A stretch of DNA of 22,001 bases from Bacteroidales bacterium (GTDB taxonomy: Bacteria > Bacteroidota > Bacteroidia > Bacteroidales > UBA932), in assembly GCA_017548445.1 (NCBI GenBank), contig JAFYZZ010000077.1:1-22001 (forward strand), in the 5' to 3' direction. Position 1 is the first letter of the stretch. Each line of letters begins with the position of its first letter. The notes beneath the pieces are model-generated. The model made no database searches. It was not told the origin of the DNA and was given only the letters and a program-made list of their open reading frames with translations. Shown here one piece after another: positions 7,673-15,539 of this stretch. A program made the position numbers and the translations under genes.

Positions 7673-8299
7673 TTATTGTAGGCAGTTCGCCTTCAGCCAC
7701 GCAGCCATCTTTCGCACAGCATTGCCGCGGTGCGACACGGCGTTCTTCTCTTCTTCCGACACCTCGGCGAGGGTTCGGCCCGGATAGGCGTCCGCCAGGA
7801 ACACCGGATCGTAGCCGAAACCTCCGCAGCCGGCCTTCTGCCGGGCGATGGCCCCTTCGCAGAAGCCTTCGAAAAAGCGGGGCTGTCCGTCAGCGAGAAT
7901 CAGCGTGACCACGGTATGGAACCGTGCCCGCCGGGAAACAGTTTCCGAAGAACCTTCGTCCGAGGCGGCCTTTTCAAGTTTCTCCAGCTCCGCCAGGAGC
8001 TTTGCCATATTGGCGCCGTGCGGATGTCCGGGACCTGCATAGCGGGCCGTATGGATGCCGGGGGCGCCGCCCAGGGCGTCCACCTCCAGTCCGGTGTCGT
8101 CGGCGAAACAGGGAAGTCCCGTCCGCCCGAACAGATACTGCGCCTTCTGCAGGGAATTCTCCTGCAGGGTGGAGCCTGTTTCGGGGATGTCTTCGGTAAT
8201 GCCCAGCGACGCGGGCGAAACAAGTTCGAAATCCGGTCCGAGGATCTCGGCGGCCTCGCGGAGCTTGCCCGGATTGCCTGTGGCGAAAATGATCTTCAT
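7673..8299 (-). CDS. rdgB: Non-canonical purine NTP pyrophosphatase (RdgB/HAM1)
   Basis: A 208-residue cytoplasmic house-cleaning enzyme that hydrolyses dITP, ITP and XTP to monophosphates, keeping deaminated purines out of nucleic acids. It has the N-terminal triphosphate loop IIFATGNPGKLREA (residues 3-16), ETGSTLQENSLQKAQYL, the FADDTGLEVDALGGAPGIHTARYAG catalytic block, GFGYDPVFL, and the closing SHRGNAVRKMAAWL. Between NMAKLLAELEKLEK and ARFHTVVTL there is a slightly long linker (AASDEGSSETVSRR), a few residues more than in relatives. The start is the ATG at 8299, nine bases after a minus-strand TAACTTTG box. Divergent from the prenyl synthase gene. Confidence 0.96.
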   Translation of the reverse strand: MKIIFATGNPGKLREAAEILGPDFELVSPASLGITEDIPETGSTLQENSLQKAQYLFGRTGLPCFADDTGLEVDALGGAPGIHTARYAGPGHPHGANMAKLLAELEKLEKAASDEGSSETVSRRARFHTVVTLILADGQPRFFEGFCEGAIARQKAGCGGFGYDPVFLADAYPGRTLAEVSEEEKNAVSHRGNAVRKMAAWLKANCLQ

Positions 8300-8307
8300 A
8301 ACAGCCG

Positions 8308-8315
8308 CAAAGTTA
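8308..8315 (-). promoter_or_regulatory. Candidate -7 box of rdgB
   Basis: TAACTTTG on the minus strand matches TAnnTTTG and ends nine bases before the rdgB ATG. The transcript would have only a few leader bases. It shares the 57-bp divergent intergenic region with the next promoter. Confidence 0.5.
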
Positions 8316-8340
8316 GCAGGAAAAGATGAAAATTAATGCT

Positions 8341-8348
8341 TATCTTTG
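8341..8348 (+). promoter_or_regulatory. Candidate -7 box of the prenyl synthase operon
   Basis: TATCTTTG matches the Bacteroidota -7 consensus exactly and ends eight bases before the ATG at 8357. The box lies downstream of the alternative in-frame ATG at 8336, which argues for the shorter protein. The leader would be about 0-3 bases. Confidence 0.6.
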
Positions 8349-8356
8349 TCTTGACT

Positions 8357-9337
8357 ATGCTGAAAGAACCGGAAATCAACGGTCTCGTCGGGCGGATGTT
8401 CGACGAGATCCAATTCACCCGCGAGCCGGCCGGCCTTTACGACCCTCTCCGCTATATGATTGAAATCGGCGGAAAGCGCGTCCGGCCGCGGCTCTGCCTG
8501 ACCACTTATTCGTTCTTCTCCGAGAACTTCAACGAAGGCATCCTCGCCCCGGCTTCCGCCCTGGAGGTCTTCCATTCCTTCACCCTGATGCACGACGACA
8601 TTATGGACCGCTCGCCGCTGCGCCGCGGGATGCCCACCGTCTGGAAGAAGTGGAACGAGGACACAGCCATCCTCTCCGGCGACGTGATGCTGATCGACGC
8701 CTACCGCCGCATCGCGCTGGCGCCGGCCGCCGTGCTGGACCGCGTGCTCGCGCTCTTCACGCGTACGGCCGCCCAGGTCTGCGACGGACAGCAGTACGAT
8801 ATGGAATTCGAGTCGGTGGAGGAGGTGCCGATGTCGGAATACGAAAAGATGATCGGCCTGAAGACGGCCGTCCTGCTGGCCTGTTCTGCGGAAATGGGCG
8901 CCCTGATCGGCGGCGCTTCCGACAAGGAATGCGAAGCCCTCTACCGTTATGGCTACGAACTGGGAATGGCCTTCCAGGTGGCGGACGACTACCTCGATGC
9001 CTTCGGCGACGAGAAGGTTTTCGGCAAGCCCATCGGCGGCGACATCGTGAACGGCAAGAAGAGCTGGCTGACCGTCCGCACGATGGAGAAGGCGCCCGAC
9101 AGGGCCGCTTTCCTGAAAGCCTTCGCCCTCCCGGCGGACAGTCCGGAGCAGAAAGCCGCCAAGATCGCAGCCGTGAAAGACATCTACCTGCAGCTCGGGG
9201 TGGACCGTGACGCCAAGGAGGAAATCGTCCGTTTCACCGGGCGGGCGATGGACGCCGTCGCGGATGCCGGCCTGAGCCCCATCCGGACGGAAGCCCTCCG
9301 CCGTTTCGCGGAGAAACTCGTCGGCCGCGCAAAATAA
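8357..9337 (+). CDS. Polyprenyl synthetase family protein (trans-prenyltransferase)
   Basis: A 326-residue isoprenoid chain-elongation enzyme that condenses isopentenyl diphosphate with allylic diphosphates. Both Mg-binding aspartate motifs are present: DDIMD (Asp80-Asp84, followed by RSPLRRG) and DDYLD (Asp210-Asp214, followed by AFGD). GGKRVRPRL near residues 37-45 is the IPP site. The first motif is DDxxD without the two-residue insertion of classical bacterial farnesyl diphosphate synthases, so geranylgeranyl or longer product specificity is possible. The product cannot be fixed from sequence. The start is ATG 8357, because a -7 box lies between it and the alternative ATG at 8336. It overlaps rsgA by one base (TAATG), giving a coupled operon with rsgA and the MATE exporter. 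Confidence 0.93.
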   Translation: MLKEPEINGLVGRMFDEIQFTREPAGLYDPLRYMIEIGGKRVRPRLCLTTYSFFSENFNEGILAPASALEVFHSFTLMHDDIMDRSPLRRGMPTVWKKWNEDTAILSGDVMLIDAYRRIALAPAAVLDRVLALFTRTAAQVCDGQQYDMEFESVEEVPMSEYEKMIGLKTAVLLACSAEMGALIGGASDKECEALYRYGYELGMAFQVADDYLDAFGDEKVFGKPIGGDIVNGKKSWLTVRTMEKAPDRAAFLKAFALPADSPEQKAAKIAAVKDIYLQLGVDRDAKEEIVRFTGRAMDAVADAGLSPIRTEALRRFAEKLVGRAK

Positions 9338-10275
9338 TGGAAGGAGTCGCGACGGTCGTCAAGAACGCGGGCAGCCACTACCTGCTGAGCCTGCTGCCTG
9401 CGTGGGAACCTTTCCCCGCGGTGCTGCGCGGCAAGGTGCGGCTCGAGCGCAGCGGCGCCACGAATCCCGTGGCCGTGGGCGACCGCGTCCGTTATGAACT
9501 GGAAGGGGAGGCCACAGTGGAACATCCCGCTGTTATCAAGGAAATATTCCCCCGCGACAACTACCTCATCCGCCGCTCCACCAACCTCTCGCGGCAGTCG
9601 CACGTCATCGCCGCCAACCTGGACCAGGCCGTGGTGGCCGTCAGCCTGTACTTTCCCGAGGTCAAGCTCCCGTTTCTCGACCGTATCCTCGTGACCTGCG
9701 AGGTGTACAAGGTGCCTGTGCTGATCGTCCTGAACAAGGTGGACCTCTACCGGGAGGAAGCCTGCGGGCAGGTGGCGTATTTCAAAAGCATCTATGAAGG
9801 CGCCGGATACCGGGTCCTGGAGACCTCCTGCCGCACCGGCGAGGGCATCGACGCCCTGCGGGAGCTTTGCCGGGGCCGCGTGAACCTTTTCACCGGCGAA
9901 TCCGGCGTGGGCAAGTCCAGCCTCATCAAGAGGCTCGACCCTTCGCTGGACCCCAAGATCGGCCGGATCTCCGACGCGCACCTCCAAGGCAAGCACACCA
10001 CTTCCCTTTACGAAATGTATCCCCTGGCAGGGAGCGGTTTCATCATCGATACGCCCGGCCTGCGCGGTTTCGGTCTCGTGGACCTGGAGAAGGAAGAGAT
10101 TTCCAAGTATTTCCCGGAGATGCTCGCCGTCACCGACCGCTGCCGTTTCGTGCCCTGCACCCACACCCACGAGCCCGGCTGCGCCGTGAAGGAGGCCGTG
10201 GACGAGGGCCGCATCAGTCCTGAACGCTACAATTCCTACCTCGGGATGCTCGAGGAGGACAAGAAATTCCGATGA
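9337..10275 (+). CDS. rsgA: Ribosome small-subunit-dependent GTPase RsgA
   Basis: A 312-residue circularly permuted GTPase that checks late maturation of the 30S subunit. An N-terminal OB-fold (residues 1-70) is followed by the permuted G motifs in the order G4-G1-G3: LNKVD (residues 132-136), GESGVGKSS (187-195) and DTPG (238-241). The C-terminal zinc domain is C-x5-C-x-H-x5-C type (CRFVPCTHTHEPGC). Length is normal. It begins within the stop of the prenyl synthase gene and its own TGA overlaps the MATE start (ATGA), so all three genes are probably translated in a coupled way. Identification is secure. Confidence 0.97.
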   Translation: MEGVATVVKNAGSHYLLSLLPAWEPFPAVLRGKVRLERSGATNPVAVGDRVRYELEGEATVEHPAVIKEIFPRDNYLIRRSTNLSRQSHVIAANLDQAVVAVSLYFPEVKLPFLDRILVTCEVYKVPVLIVLNKVDLYREEACGQVAYFKSIYEGAGYRVLETSCRTGEGIDALRELCRGRVNLFTGESGVGKSSLIKRLDPSLDPKIGRISDAHLQGKHTTSLYEMYPLAGSGFIIDTPGLRGFGLVDLEKEEISKYFPEMLAVTDRCRFVPCTHTHEPGCAVKEAVDEGRISPERYNSYLGMLEEDKKFR

Positions 10276-11627
10276 ATCGGAAAGAGCTCAACCGGGAGAT
10301 TCTCCGGCTGTCCGTTCCCAGCATCCTGGCCGGGATTACCGTGCCGCTGGTGGGGATGGTGGACACCGCCGTGGCGGGCCACCTGGGCGGCGACGTGGCC
10401 GCGCAGATCGGCGCCATCTCCGTAGGCTCAATGGTCCTTTCGCTGCTCTACTGGGTTTTCGGTTTCCTGCGTACCGGTACGGGCGGGCTGACCGCCCAGG
10501 CCTTCGGCCGGCAGGATCCGGCGGAAGCCGGACGCATCTGGCTGCGCGGCGTGGGCCTGGCGCTGCTCGCCGCAGCCGCGGCCCTGCTCCTCCAGTGGCC
10601 CTTCTTCAAGGCCGTGATGCTCATTCCCGACGCCACGCCGGAAGTGAAGCAGCTTGCGGAACGCTATTTCTTCATCCGGATCTGGGCGGCGCCGGCCACG
10701 ATGAGCCTGATGGCCCTGCGCGGCTGGTTTGTGGGGATGCAGAATTCCGTGGATTCGATGTGGACGGACCTGATCGTGAACGGCGTGAACATCGCCGGAA
10801 GCATCCTGCTGGCCTTCGGTATCGGTGCCTGGCCGGGCCTGGGTTTCGCTGGAATCCCGCTTGGAACTGTCATCGCCCAGTATTGCGGCCTGGCGTATGC
10901 GCTGTGGGTCTGCCGCCATAAATACGGCCGCAGCGTCTTCTCCCACCTGCACCGGGAAGATTTCCGTGCCCTGCTGCACGACGGTTCGATGGGCGCCTTC
11001 TTCAAGATGAACCTGGACCTGATGGGACGCTCCCTCTTCTTCATCCTCATCTACATCGGATTCACGATGATCTCGGCCGGATACGGCGACCTGATGCTCG
11101 CGGCGGGCTCCATTTTGATGCAGCTGCTGATGTTCTTCAGCTACTTCACCGACGGCTTCGCCTATGCGGGCGAGGCGCTGTCGGGACGCTTTATTGGAGC
11201 CAAGGATGCGCCGATGCTTCGGCGCAGCGTCCGGGCCGTCTTCACCTGGAGCGCAGGCATCGCGGTGCTGTTCATCGGCATCTACGCCACCATAGGCCTT
11301 CCCGCCGTCCGTCTGCTCACTTCCGACGGCGCCGTCGTACAGGCCTGCCGGCAGTTCCTGCCCTGGCTGCTGCTGATGCCGCCGCTGGGCTGCGCCGCCT
11401 TCACCTGGGACGGCATCTATATGGGCGCCACCGCCTCCCGCGGTCTGCGCGACTCGATGGCGCTGGCCGCCGTGGCCTTCTTTGCCGTCTGGTATGCAGG
11501 CAAATGGCTGCTGCATCCCGAAGGAGCAACAGCCATCCATCTGTTGTTTGCCGCTTATTTCGCGCATCTGCTGATGCGGACCATCCTGCTGACGGCACGC
11601 TGGCGCAAGGAGGTCCTTATCGTTTAG
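10272..11627 (+). CDS. MATE family efflux transporter
   Basis: A 451-residue inner-membrane protein with about 12 hydrophobic helices in two similar halves, typical of MATE exporters (Na+ or H+ driven efflux of organic cations and drugs; the DinF/NorM group). The N-terminus ILRLSVPSILAGITVPLVGMVDTAVAGHLGG is the family hallmark, and FGFLRTGTGGLTAQAFGRQD near residue 60-80 matches the conserved loop. The start ATG overlaps the rsgA stop by four bases. It is the last gene of the operon; the REP hairpin at 11654-11689 with a T5 run follows and can serve as terminator. Substrate not predictable. Confidence 0.94.
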   Translation: MNRKELNREILRLSVPSILAGITVPLVGMVDTAVAGHLGGDVAAQIGAISVGSMVLSLLYWVFGFLRTGTGGLTAQAFGRQDPAEAGRIWLRGVGLALLAAAAALLLQWPFFKAVMLIPDATPEVKQLAERYFFIRIWAAPATMSLMALRGWFVGMQNSVDSMWTDLIVNGVNIAGSILLAFGIGAWPGLGFAGIPLGTVIAQYCGLAYALWVCRHKYGRSVFSHLHREDFRALLHDGSMGAFFKMNLDLMGRSLFFILIYIGFTMISAGYGDLMLAAGSILMQLLMFFSYFTDGFAYAGEALSGRFIGAKDAPMLRRSVRAVFTWSAGIAVLFIGIYATIGLPAVRLLTSDGAVVQACRQFLPWLLLMPPLGCAAFTWDGIYMGATASRGLRDSMALAAVAFFAVWYAGKWLLHPEGATAIHLLFAAYFAHLLMRTILLTARWRKEVLIV

Positions 11628-11635
11628 GACTAGCA

Positions 11636-11711
11636 CTGAAAAAGTCCAAAAACGGTGCGACCCCCAGTTTCAAAACCGGGGGTCGCATCGTTTTTCGCCT
11701 TTATCGGGTCC
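11636..11711 (+). repeat. REP hairpin repeat, copy 1
   Basis: An imperfect palindrome at 11654-11689 (GGTGCGACCCCC paired with GGGGGTCGCATC, extended by an inner AGTTT/AAACC-type stem and a small loop). It sits in a longer conserved unit that starts CTGAAAA and ends CGCCTTTATCGGGTCC. It lies between the convergent stops of the MATE gene and the RAYT gene; the RAYT stop codon is five bases beyond its end. Confidence 0.9.
11654..11695 (+). terminator. REP copy 1 acting as terminator of the prenyl synthase-rsgA-MATE operon
   Basis: The 36-base REP hairpin is followed at 11691-11695 by TTTTT on the plus strand, 26 bases after the MATE stop. Strong GC stem plus U-run fits an intrinsic terminator. 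The opposite strand lacks a comparable U-run. Confidence 0.6.
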
Positions 11712-11716
11712 AGTGG

Positions 11717-12610
11717 CTAGCCTTTGCGGAGGTTCAGGATGGGTTCAAGTTCTGCTAGTTTCAAATGAACCACCCGAGCGATTTGTTTGGTCGAAGTCCC
11801 AGTCTCTTTTTTGAGAATTCGCGCCAGAGAAAGCCTTTGTGCTGCGGTCAGACGGATAATTCTGTCCTCTCCGAATAGTTTCCCGGCCATTTTCCTGGCC
11901 AATGTTGAAATCTCCCCGTCGGGAAGGGAGACCGATGATTGCCGCATTTCCAGATTAATATCCTCCTCAACCCGTTTGTTTAAGTAGAATTGATAATCCT
12001 GGGTTGAATTGAACTGCCGTTCCATCAACTTGTAGTTGACGAATTCTCCAGGCCAGATCAACCCGTCAGGCAGTAATACCCATTGTTCTGGCACATCCGT
12101 TTTACTGTTGAACAGACGCTTACGAGCATTACGCGAGATGCTGTCCACCGTTTTTCCGAATGATCGGATCCAGTCCGTGTCAGCGAACATCAGTGAAGCG
12201 GAACTCCACCGATACCCTGCAGGGGAAACTGGCATTCCCGCTGCCGTCGGATTCCGATGAATATAGGCGATTGTTGTCCGGAGGCGCTCCTTGTCACCAA
12301 TGAGCCAGTGACCGATCAACCATTTTTTACCGGGACCATTTTCTACACCGTGATGATGCAGCCAGAGTTCCGTGGCTTGTTTGTAATTCTCCATAAACAG
12401 ACAACAATCTTCTTCCAAACCATAGAAGATGAAATGGACGTGATTATCCATCAGACAAAAGCAGATGACCTGGACGGGATGTTCCAGTCCTAAACGGCAT
12501 AGACAAAGAGCAATCCTGTTGATTCCGGCAATGAACTCGGCAGTAGAACAGAAAAGAGTATCCTCCTTCAGGCCTTCGGTGGCGAAATGATAAAAATGAG
12601 GTTTATTCAT
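11717..12610 (-). CDS. REP-associated tyrosine transposase (RAYT, Y1_Tnp family)
   Basis: A 297-residue single-strand DNA endonuclease/strand transferase of the IS200/IS605-related Y1 family. The HUH motif is His57-Val-His59 in CLMDNHVHFIFYG. The likely catalytic tyrosine is Tyr116 in AYIHRNPTAAGM, the position of the YIxxNP motif in RAYTs, followed by GYRWSS. The C-terminal about 60 residues (RIIRLTAAQRLSLARILKKETGTSTKQIARVV) look like a helix-turn-helix DNA-binding tail. The ATG at 12610 has GGAG three bases upstream. The gene lies between two direct REP copies, is AT-richer than its neighbours and has no linked transposase partner. It may act on REPs in trans, as known RAYTs do. Family secure; activity inferred from intact motifs. 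Confidence 0.9.
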   Translation of the reverse strand: MNKPHFYHFATEGLKEDTLFCSTAEFIAGINRIALCLCRLGLEHPVQVICFCLMDNHVHFIFYGLEEDCCLFMENYKQATELWLHHHGVENGPGKKWLIGHWLIGDKERLRTTIAYIHRNPTAAGMPVSPAGYRWSSASLMFADTDWIRSFGKTVDSISRNARKRLFNSKTDVPEQWVLLPDGLIWPGEFVNYKLMERQFNSTQDYQFYLNKRVEEDINLEMRQSSVSLPDGEISTLARKMAGKLFGEDRIIRLTAAQRLSLARILKKETGTSTKQIARVVHLKLAELEPILNLRKG

Positions 12611-12628
12611 AATCTCCAGTTTAGTTCA

Positions 12629-12636
12629 GGAAGATA
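12629..12636 (-). promoter_or_regulatory. Weak candidate -7 box of the RAYT gene
   Basis: TATCTTCC on the minus strand partly matches TAnnTTTG, 18 bases before the ATG. The rest of 12611-12714 is AT-rich, holds the short repeated word GAATCTTT (starting at 12641 and 12671) and shows no gene. Confidence 0.3.
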
Positions 12637-12714
12637 AGAAGAATCTTTCGAGAGCGGAAGCCCGTTCGTCACAAATGAAAGAATCTTTGTGTTTTTTCTT
12701 TTTTATTATTTGCC

Positions 12715-12790
12715 CTGAAAATGCCCAATAACGATGCGACCCCCAGTTTCAAAACCGGGGGTCGCATCGTTTTTCGCCTTTATCGGGTCC
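12715..12790 (+). repeat. REP hairpin repeat, copy 2
   Basis: The same unit as copy 1, with its hairpin at 12733-12768 (GATGCGACCCCC with GGGGGTCGCATC) and a TTTTT run at 12770-12774. It is identical to copy 1 over 56 bases. It lies between the RAYT start and the stop of the upstream minus-strand gene, which ends two bases beyond the GGGTCC end of the repeat. Confidence 0.9.
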
Positions 12791-12792
12791 GG

Positions 12793-13185
12793 CTATTTAT
12801 AGTACATTGAAAGCTCGAGACTGTCCACATACGGAGCAAGGGCCCGGTTGAAGGTCTCGTAATCGGTGGAGTCGCATATCTCCGCCGAAACGGGCAGAAT
12901 CACGTCCACCACCTTCGTCTGGTTGTGAAAGGTGATCATCACCGGGATTCCCAGGGTTTTTGAGATTCCCCGGATCTTCATCCGGCCGCGTTCGGGGATA
13001 TCCAGAATCTTCTCCCTATCCTCAAACGGAGGCAGTTTCTCTCCGTCCACGAACAACTCGGGATCATCCAGGTCGGCATACAGGCGGCAGGCGCCCATAC
13101 AGATCGGATCCCATCCCGTGCCCCAGGTCAACTCCCAGCGGGAATACAACCAGCCTTCATCCTCTTTGACTCCAATCAACAGCAT
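12793..13185 (-). CDS. Hypothetical protein next to the RAYT locus
   Basis: A 130-residue soluble-looking protein that I do not recognise. It has no signal peptide or membrane helix. The N-terminal third is tryptophan-rich (WLYSRWELTWGTGWDP) and is followed by CMGACRLYADLDDPELFVDG, a basic strand region (RGRMKIRGISKTLGIPVMITFHN) and an acidic C-terminus ending LSMYYK. Composition is less GC-rich than xth. It starts 21 bases after the xth stop on the same strand, so it may be co-transcribed, and ends two bases before REP copy 2. It could be a recently acquired accessory gene. No function is proposed. Confidence 0.65.
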   Translation of the reverse strand: MLLIGVKEDEGWLYSRWELTWGTGWDPICMGACRLYADLDDPELFVDGEKLPPFEDREKILDIPERGRMKIRGISKTLGIPVMITFHNQTKVVDVILPVSAEICDSTDYETFNRALAPYVDSLELSMYYK

Positions 13186-13206
13186 AATCCTCAGTTTACA
13201 AATGCT

Positions 13207-13956
13207 TTAAATCAATACCAGTTCCACCGGGCAGTGGTCGGAACCGAAGATTTCGTTGTGGATGTCGGTTCCGGCGATGCGCGGGGCCAGGCCCTCGGAG
13301 ACCAGGAAGTAATCGATACGCCAGCCCACGTTCCTCTCGCGGGCGGCCATCCGGTAGGACCACCAGGAGTATTTGGCCTCACCCGGATGGGCGTCACGCC
13401 AGCTGTCGCGGAAGCCTGCGGCAAGCAGTTCCGTCATCTTGGCCCGCTCCTCGTCGGAGAAGCCGGCGTTGAAATGGTTGGTGGCCGGGTTCTTGAGGTC
13501 GATCTCCTCGTGGGCGACATTCATATCGCCGCAGATGACGACTCCCTTTTTCTGCGCCAGGCCGCACACGTAGGCGCGGAAGGCGTCCTCCCACTGCATC
13601 CGGTAGTCCAGGCGCTTCAGGCCGTCCTGCGAGTTGGGGGTATAAACATTTACGAGGTAGAAATCCGGCATCTCGAGTGTGACGACACGGCCTTCGCGGT
13701 CGTGCTCGTCCACCCCGATGCCGTAGCTCACGGACAGCGGCGTGTGACGGCTGTAGATGGCCGTCCCCGAATAGCCCTTCTTCTCGGCATAGTTCCAGTA
13801 GGACTGGTAACCCAGGAATTCGAGGTCAAGCTGCCCCGCCTGGAGCTTGGTTTCCTGCAGGCAGAAGAAATCGGCGTCGAGCGCTTCGAAAGCGTCGGCG
13901 AAGCCTTTGCCGGCCACGGCGCGCAGGCCGTTGACGTTCCAACTTATCAGTTTCAT
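13207..13956 (-). CDS. xth: Exodeoxyribonuclease III
   Basis: A 249-residue DNA-repair enzyme (AP endonuclease and 3'-5' exonuclease) of the EEP superfamily. All family motifs are present: MKLISWNVNGLRA (residues 1-13, metal-ligand Asn), FFCLQETKLQAGQLD (catalytic Glu), YTPNSQ, the CGDMNVAHEEIDLKNP active-site block, WRIDYFLVS and the terminal GSDHCPVEL (catalytic Asp-His). The frame extends upstream to 14004, but the ATG at 13956 gives the canonical N-terminus. It diverges from cysS across 56 bp. Secure. Confidence 0.96.
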   Translation of the reverse strand: MKLISWNVNGLRAVAGKGFADAFEALDADFFCLQETKLQAGQLDLEFLGYQSYWNYAEKKGYSGTAIYSRHTPLSVSYGIGVDEHDREGRVVTLEMPDFYLVNVYTPNSQDGLKRLDYRMQWEDAFRAYVCGLAQKKGVVICGDMNVAHEEIDLKNPATNHFNAGFSDEERAKMTELLAAGFRDSWRDAHPGEAKYSWWSYRMAARERNVGWRIDYFLVSEGLAPRIAGTDIHNEIFGSDHCPVELVLI

Positions 13957-13960
13957 AGGG

Positions 13961-13968
13961 CTAATATA
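13961..13968 (-). promoter_or_regulatory. Weak candidate -7 box of xth
   Basis: TATATTAG on the minus strand matches TAnnTTTG at five of six fixed positions and ends four bases before the xth ATG. If used, it would give a leaderless mRNA. Listed mainly because its position repeats the pattern at rnr and rdgB. Confidence 0.25.
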
Positions 13969-13981
13969 CGCAGAAAATTCG

Positions 13982-13989
13982 TATCTTCG
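13982..13989 (+). promoter_or_regulatory. Candidate -7 box of cysS-ogt
   Basis: TATCTTCG lies 23 bases before the cysS ATG. The preceding CAGAAAATT at 13971-13979 is identical to the motif before the apt -7 box, with the same two-base spacing. Confidence 0.55.
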
Positions 13990-14012
13990 CCAAGATATAT
14001 CCAAGAAAGGCT

Positions 14013-15539
14013 ATGCGCGAATTCTTCATTACCAATACGCTGTCCCGCCGGAAGGAACTGTTCGTCCCCATCCATCCCGGCCACGTGGGAATGTATGTCT
14101 GCGGACCCACCGTCTACGGCGACGCCCATCTCGGCCACGCGCGTCCGGGCGTCACCTACGATGTGCTCAGCAAGTTCCTGCGCCACCTGGGATACCGGGT
14201 GCGCTATGTCCGCAACATCACGGACGTGGGGCATCTGGAGCACGACGCCGACGAAGGCGAGGACAAGATTGCGAAGAAGGCGCGGCTGGAGCAACTGGAG
14301 CCGATGGAGGTCGTGCAGGCCTACACCCTGCGCTACCACGAGGCGATGCGCCTGCTGAACGTGGCGCCGCCCTCCATCGAGCCGCGCGCTTCGGGCCATA
14401 TCATCGAGCAGATCGAGGCCGTGAAGAAGATCCTGGCCGCCGGCTATGCCTACGAGAGCAACGGCAGCATCTACTTCGACGTCGAGAAGTACAACCGCGA
14501 CTACCACTACGGCATCCTCTCCGGACGCAACCTCAACGACACCCTGGAAGGCACCCGCACGCTGGACGGGCAGGGCGACAAGCACGCCCCGTACGACTTC
14601 GCCCTCTGGAAGAAGGCGGAGCCGGAGCACATTATGCGCTGGCCGTCCCCCTGGGGCGAGGGTTTCCCGGGCTGGCACCTCGAGTGCTCGGTAATGGGCG
14701 AGAAATACCTCGGCCGGGAGTTCGACATCCACGGTGGCGGAATGGACCTGATGTTCCCGCACCACGAGTGCGAGATTGCCCAGAACCAGGCCTCCCGCGG
14801 CACCCAGGGCGTTCATTACTGGGTGCACAACAATATGATCACCATCGGCGGTCAGAAAATGGGCAAGTCGCTGGGGAACTTCATCACCCTGCCGGAACTC
14901 TTCAGCGGCGACCACCCGAAGCTCGCCCAGGCATACAGCCCGATGACGGTGCGTTTCTTCATCCTCCAGGCCCACTACCGCGGCACGCTGGACTTCTCCA
15001 ACGAGGCCCTGCAGGCCGCAGAGAAGGGTCTGAAACGGCTGATGCAGGCTGCCCGCGACCTCTACGCGATGGCGGGCCGCAAGGTGCCGCAGTACGCCTA
15101 CGGCGAAGAACCGGTACACATCGCGCCCGACACCTGCCCGGCCGACAATGCGGCGGTCAAGACTGTTTTCGACGGCATTTACGAGGCCCTCTGCGACGAT
15201 ATGAACACCCCGGTGGCCCTGGCGCACATTGCCGAGGCCGTTAGGATCATCAACTCCGCCAAGGCGGGCCAGGTGAAGCTCTCGAAGGGCGACCTGGACA
15301 CCCTGGTGCAGCTGTTCGACGACATCGTCTTCGGCGTGCTCGGCCTCAGGGACGAGGAAGCCTCGGCCGGAACGAGCGGCAAGGTGATCGACGGGCTGAT
15401 GCAGATGGTCCTGGAGCAGCGCGCAGCCGCCAAGGCCGCGAAGGACTGGACCACCTCCGACCACATCCGCGACGCGCTCGCCGCCCTGGGAATCCGCGTC
15501 AAAGACACCAAGGACGGAGCCGAATGGACGCTGGAATAG
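14013..15539 (+). CDS. cysS: Cysteinyl-tRNA synthetase
   Basis: A 508-residue class I aminoacyl-tRNA synthetase that charges tRNA-Cys. The signature [20 protein letters not shown] (residues 28-47) contains the zinc-binding Cys and the HIGH-type sequence HLGH. The other zinc ligands are in [12 protein letters not shown] and [10 protein letters not shown], and the KMSKS loop is present as [11 protein letters not shown]. The C-terminal helical domain contains DFSNEAL and an [12 protein letters not shown] segment. Length is slightly longer than E. coli CysS, as in many Bacteroidota. The start ATG follows AGAAAGG. The end overlaps ogt by 16 bases. Secure. Confidence 0.97.
   Translation: MREFFITNTLSRRKELFVPIHPGHVGMYVCGPTVYGDAHLGHARPGVTYDVLSKFLRHLGYRVRYVRNITDVGHLEHDADEGEDKIAKKARLEQLEPMEVVQAYTLRYHEAMRLLNVAPPSIEPRASGHIIEQIEAVKKILAAGYAYESNGSIYFDVEKYNRDYHYGILSGRNLNDTLEGTRTLDGQGDKHAPYDFALWKKAEPEHIMRWPSPWGEGFPGWHLECSVMGEKYLGREFDIHGGGMDLMFPHHECEIAQNQASRGTQGVHYWVHNNMITIGGQKMGKSLGNFITLPELFSGDHPKLAQAYSPMTVRFFILQAHYRGTLDFSNEALQAAEKGLKRLMQAARDLYAMAGRKVPQYAYGEEPVHIAPDTCPADNAAVKTVFDGIYEALCDDMNTPVALAHIAEAVRIINSAKAGQVKLSKGDLDTLVQLFDDIVFGVLGLRDEEASAGTSGKVIDGLMQMVLEQRAAAKAAKDWTTSDHIRDALAALGIRVKDTKDGAEWTLE

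Larger units (their letters stand above)
11636..12790. mobile_element. RAYT locus: REP-associated tyrosine transposase between two direct REP repeats
   Basis: Two 76-bp repeat copies in the same orientation (11636-11711 and 12715-12790) flank one Y1-transposase gene of lower GC than its surroundings. 56 bp of the copies are identical (11656-11711 and 12735-12790). This is the arrangement called a REPtron: a domesticated single-copy HUH/Y1 transposase with its own hairpin repeats. No terminal inverted repeats, target duplication or passenger genes are visible. A third copy lies at 16023-16095 in the opposite orientation. Confidence 0.8.

Noticed and set aside
7980..8000. The long linker in RdgB as a third in-frame palindromic element
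   Set aside because: The extra stretch is only about a dozen codons, and I could not find a palindrome or similarity to the rnr or metH elements.
8336..8356. Upstream ATG at 8336 as start of the prenyl synthase
   Set aside because: The exact -7 box TATCTTTG at 8341-8348 lies after it, and the extra residues (MLIFVLT) are not needed by the family.
11636..12790. Composite transposon or IS with terminal repeats
   Set aside because: The flanking repeats are direct, each is a hairpin unit, and a lone third copy exists elsewhere. That fits REP repeats with a RAYT better than IS ends. No target-site duplication seen.
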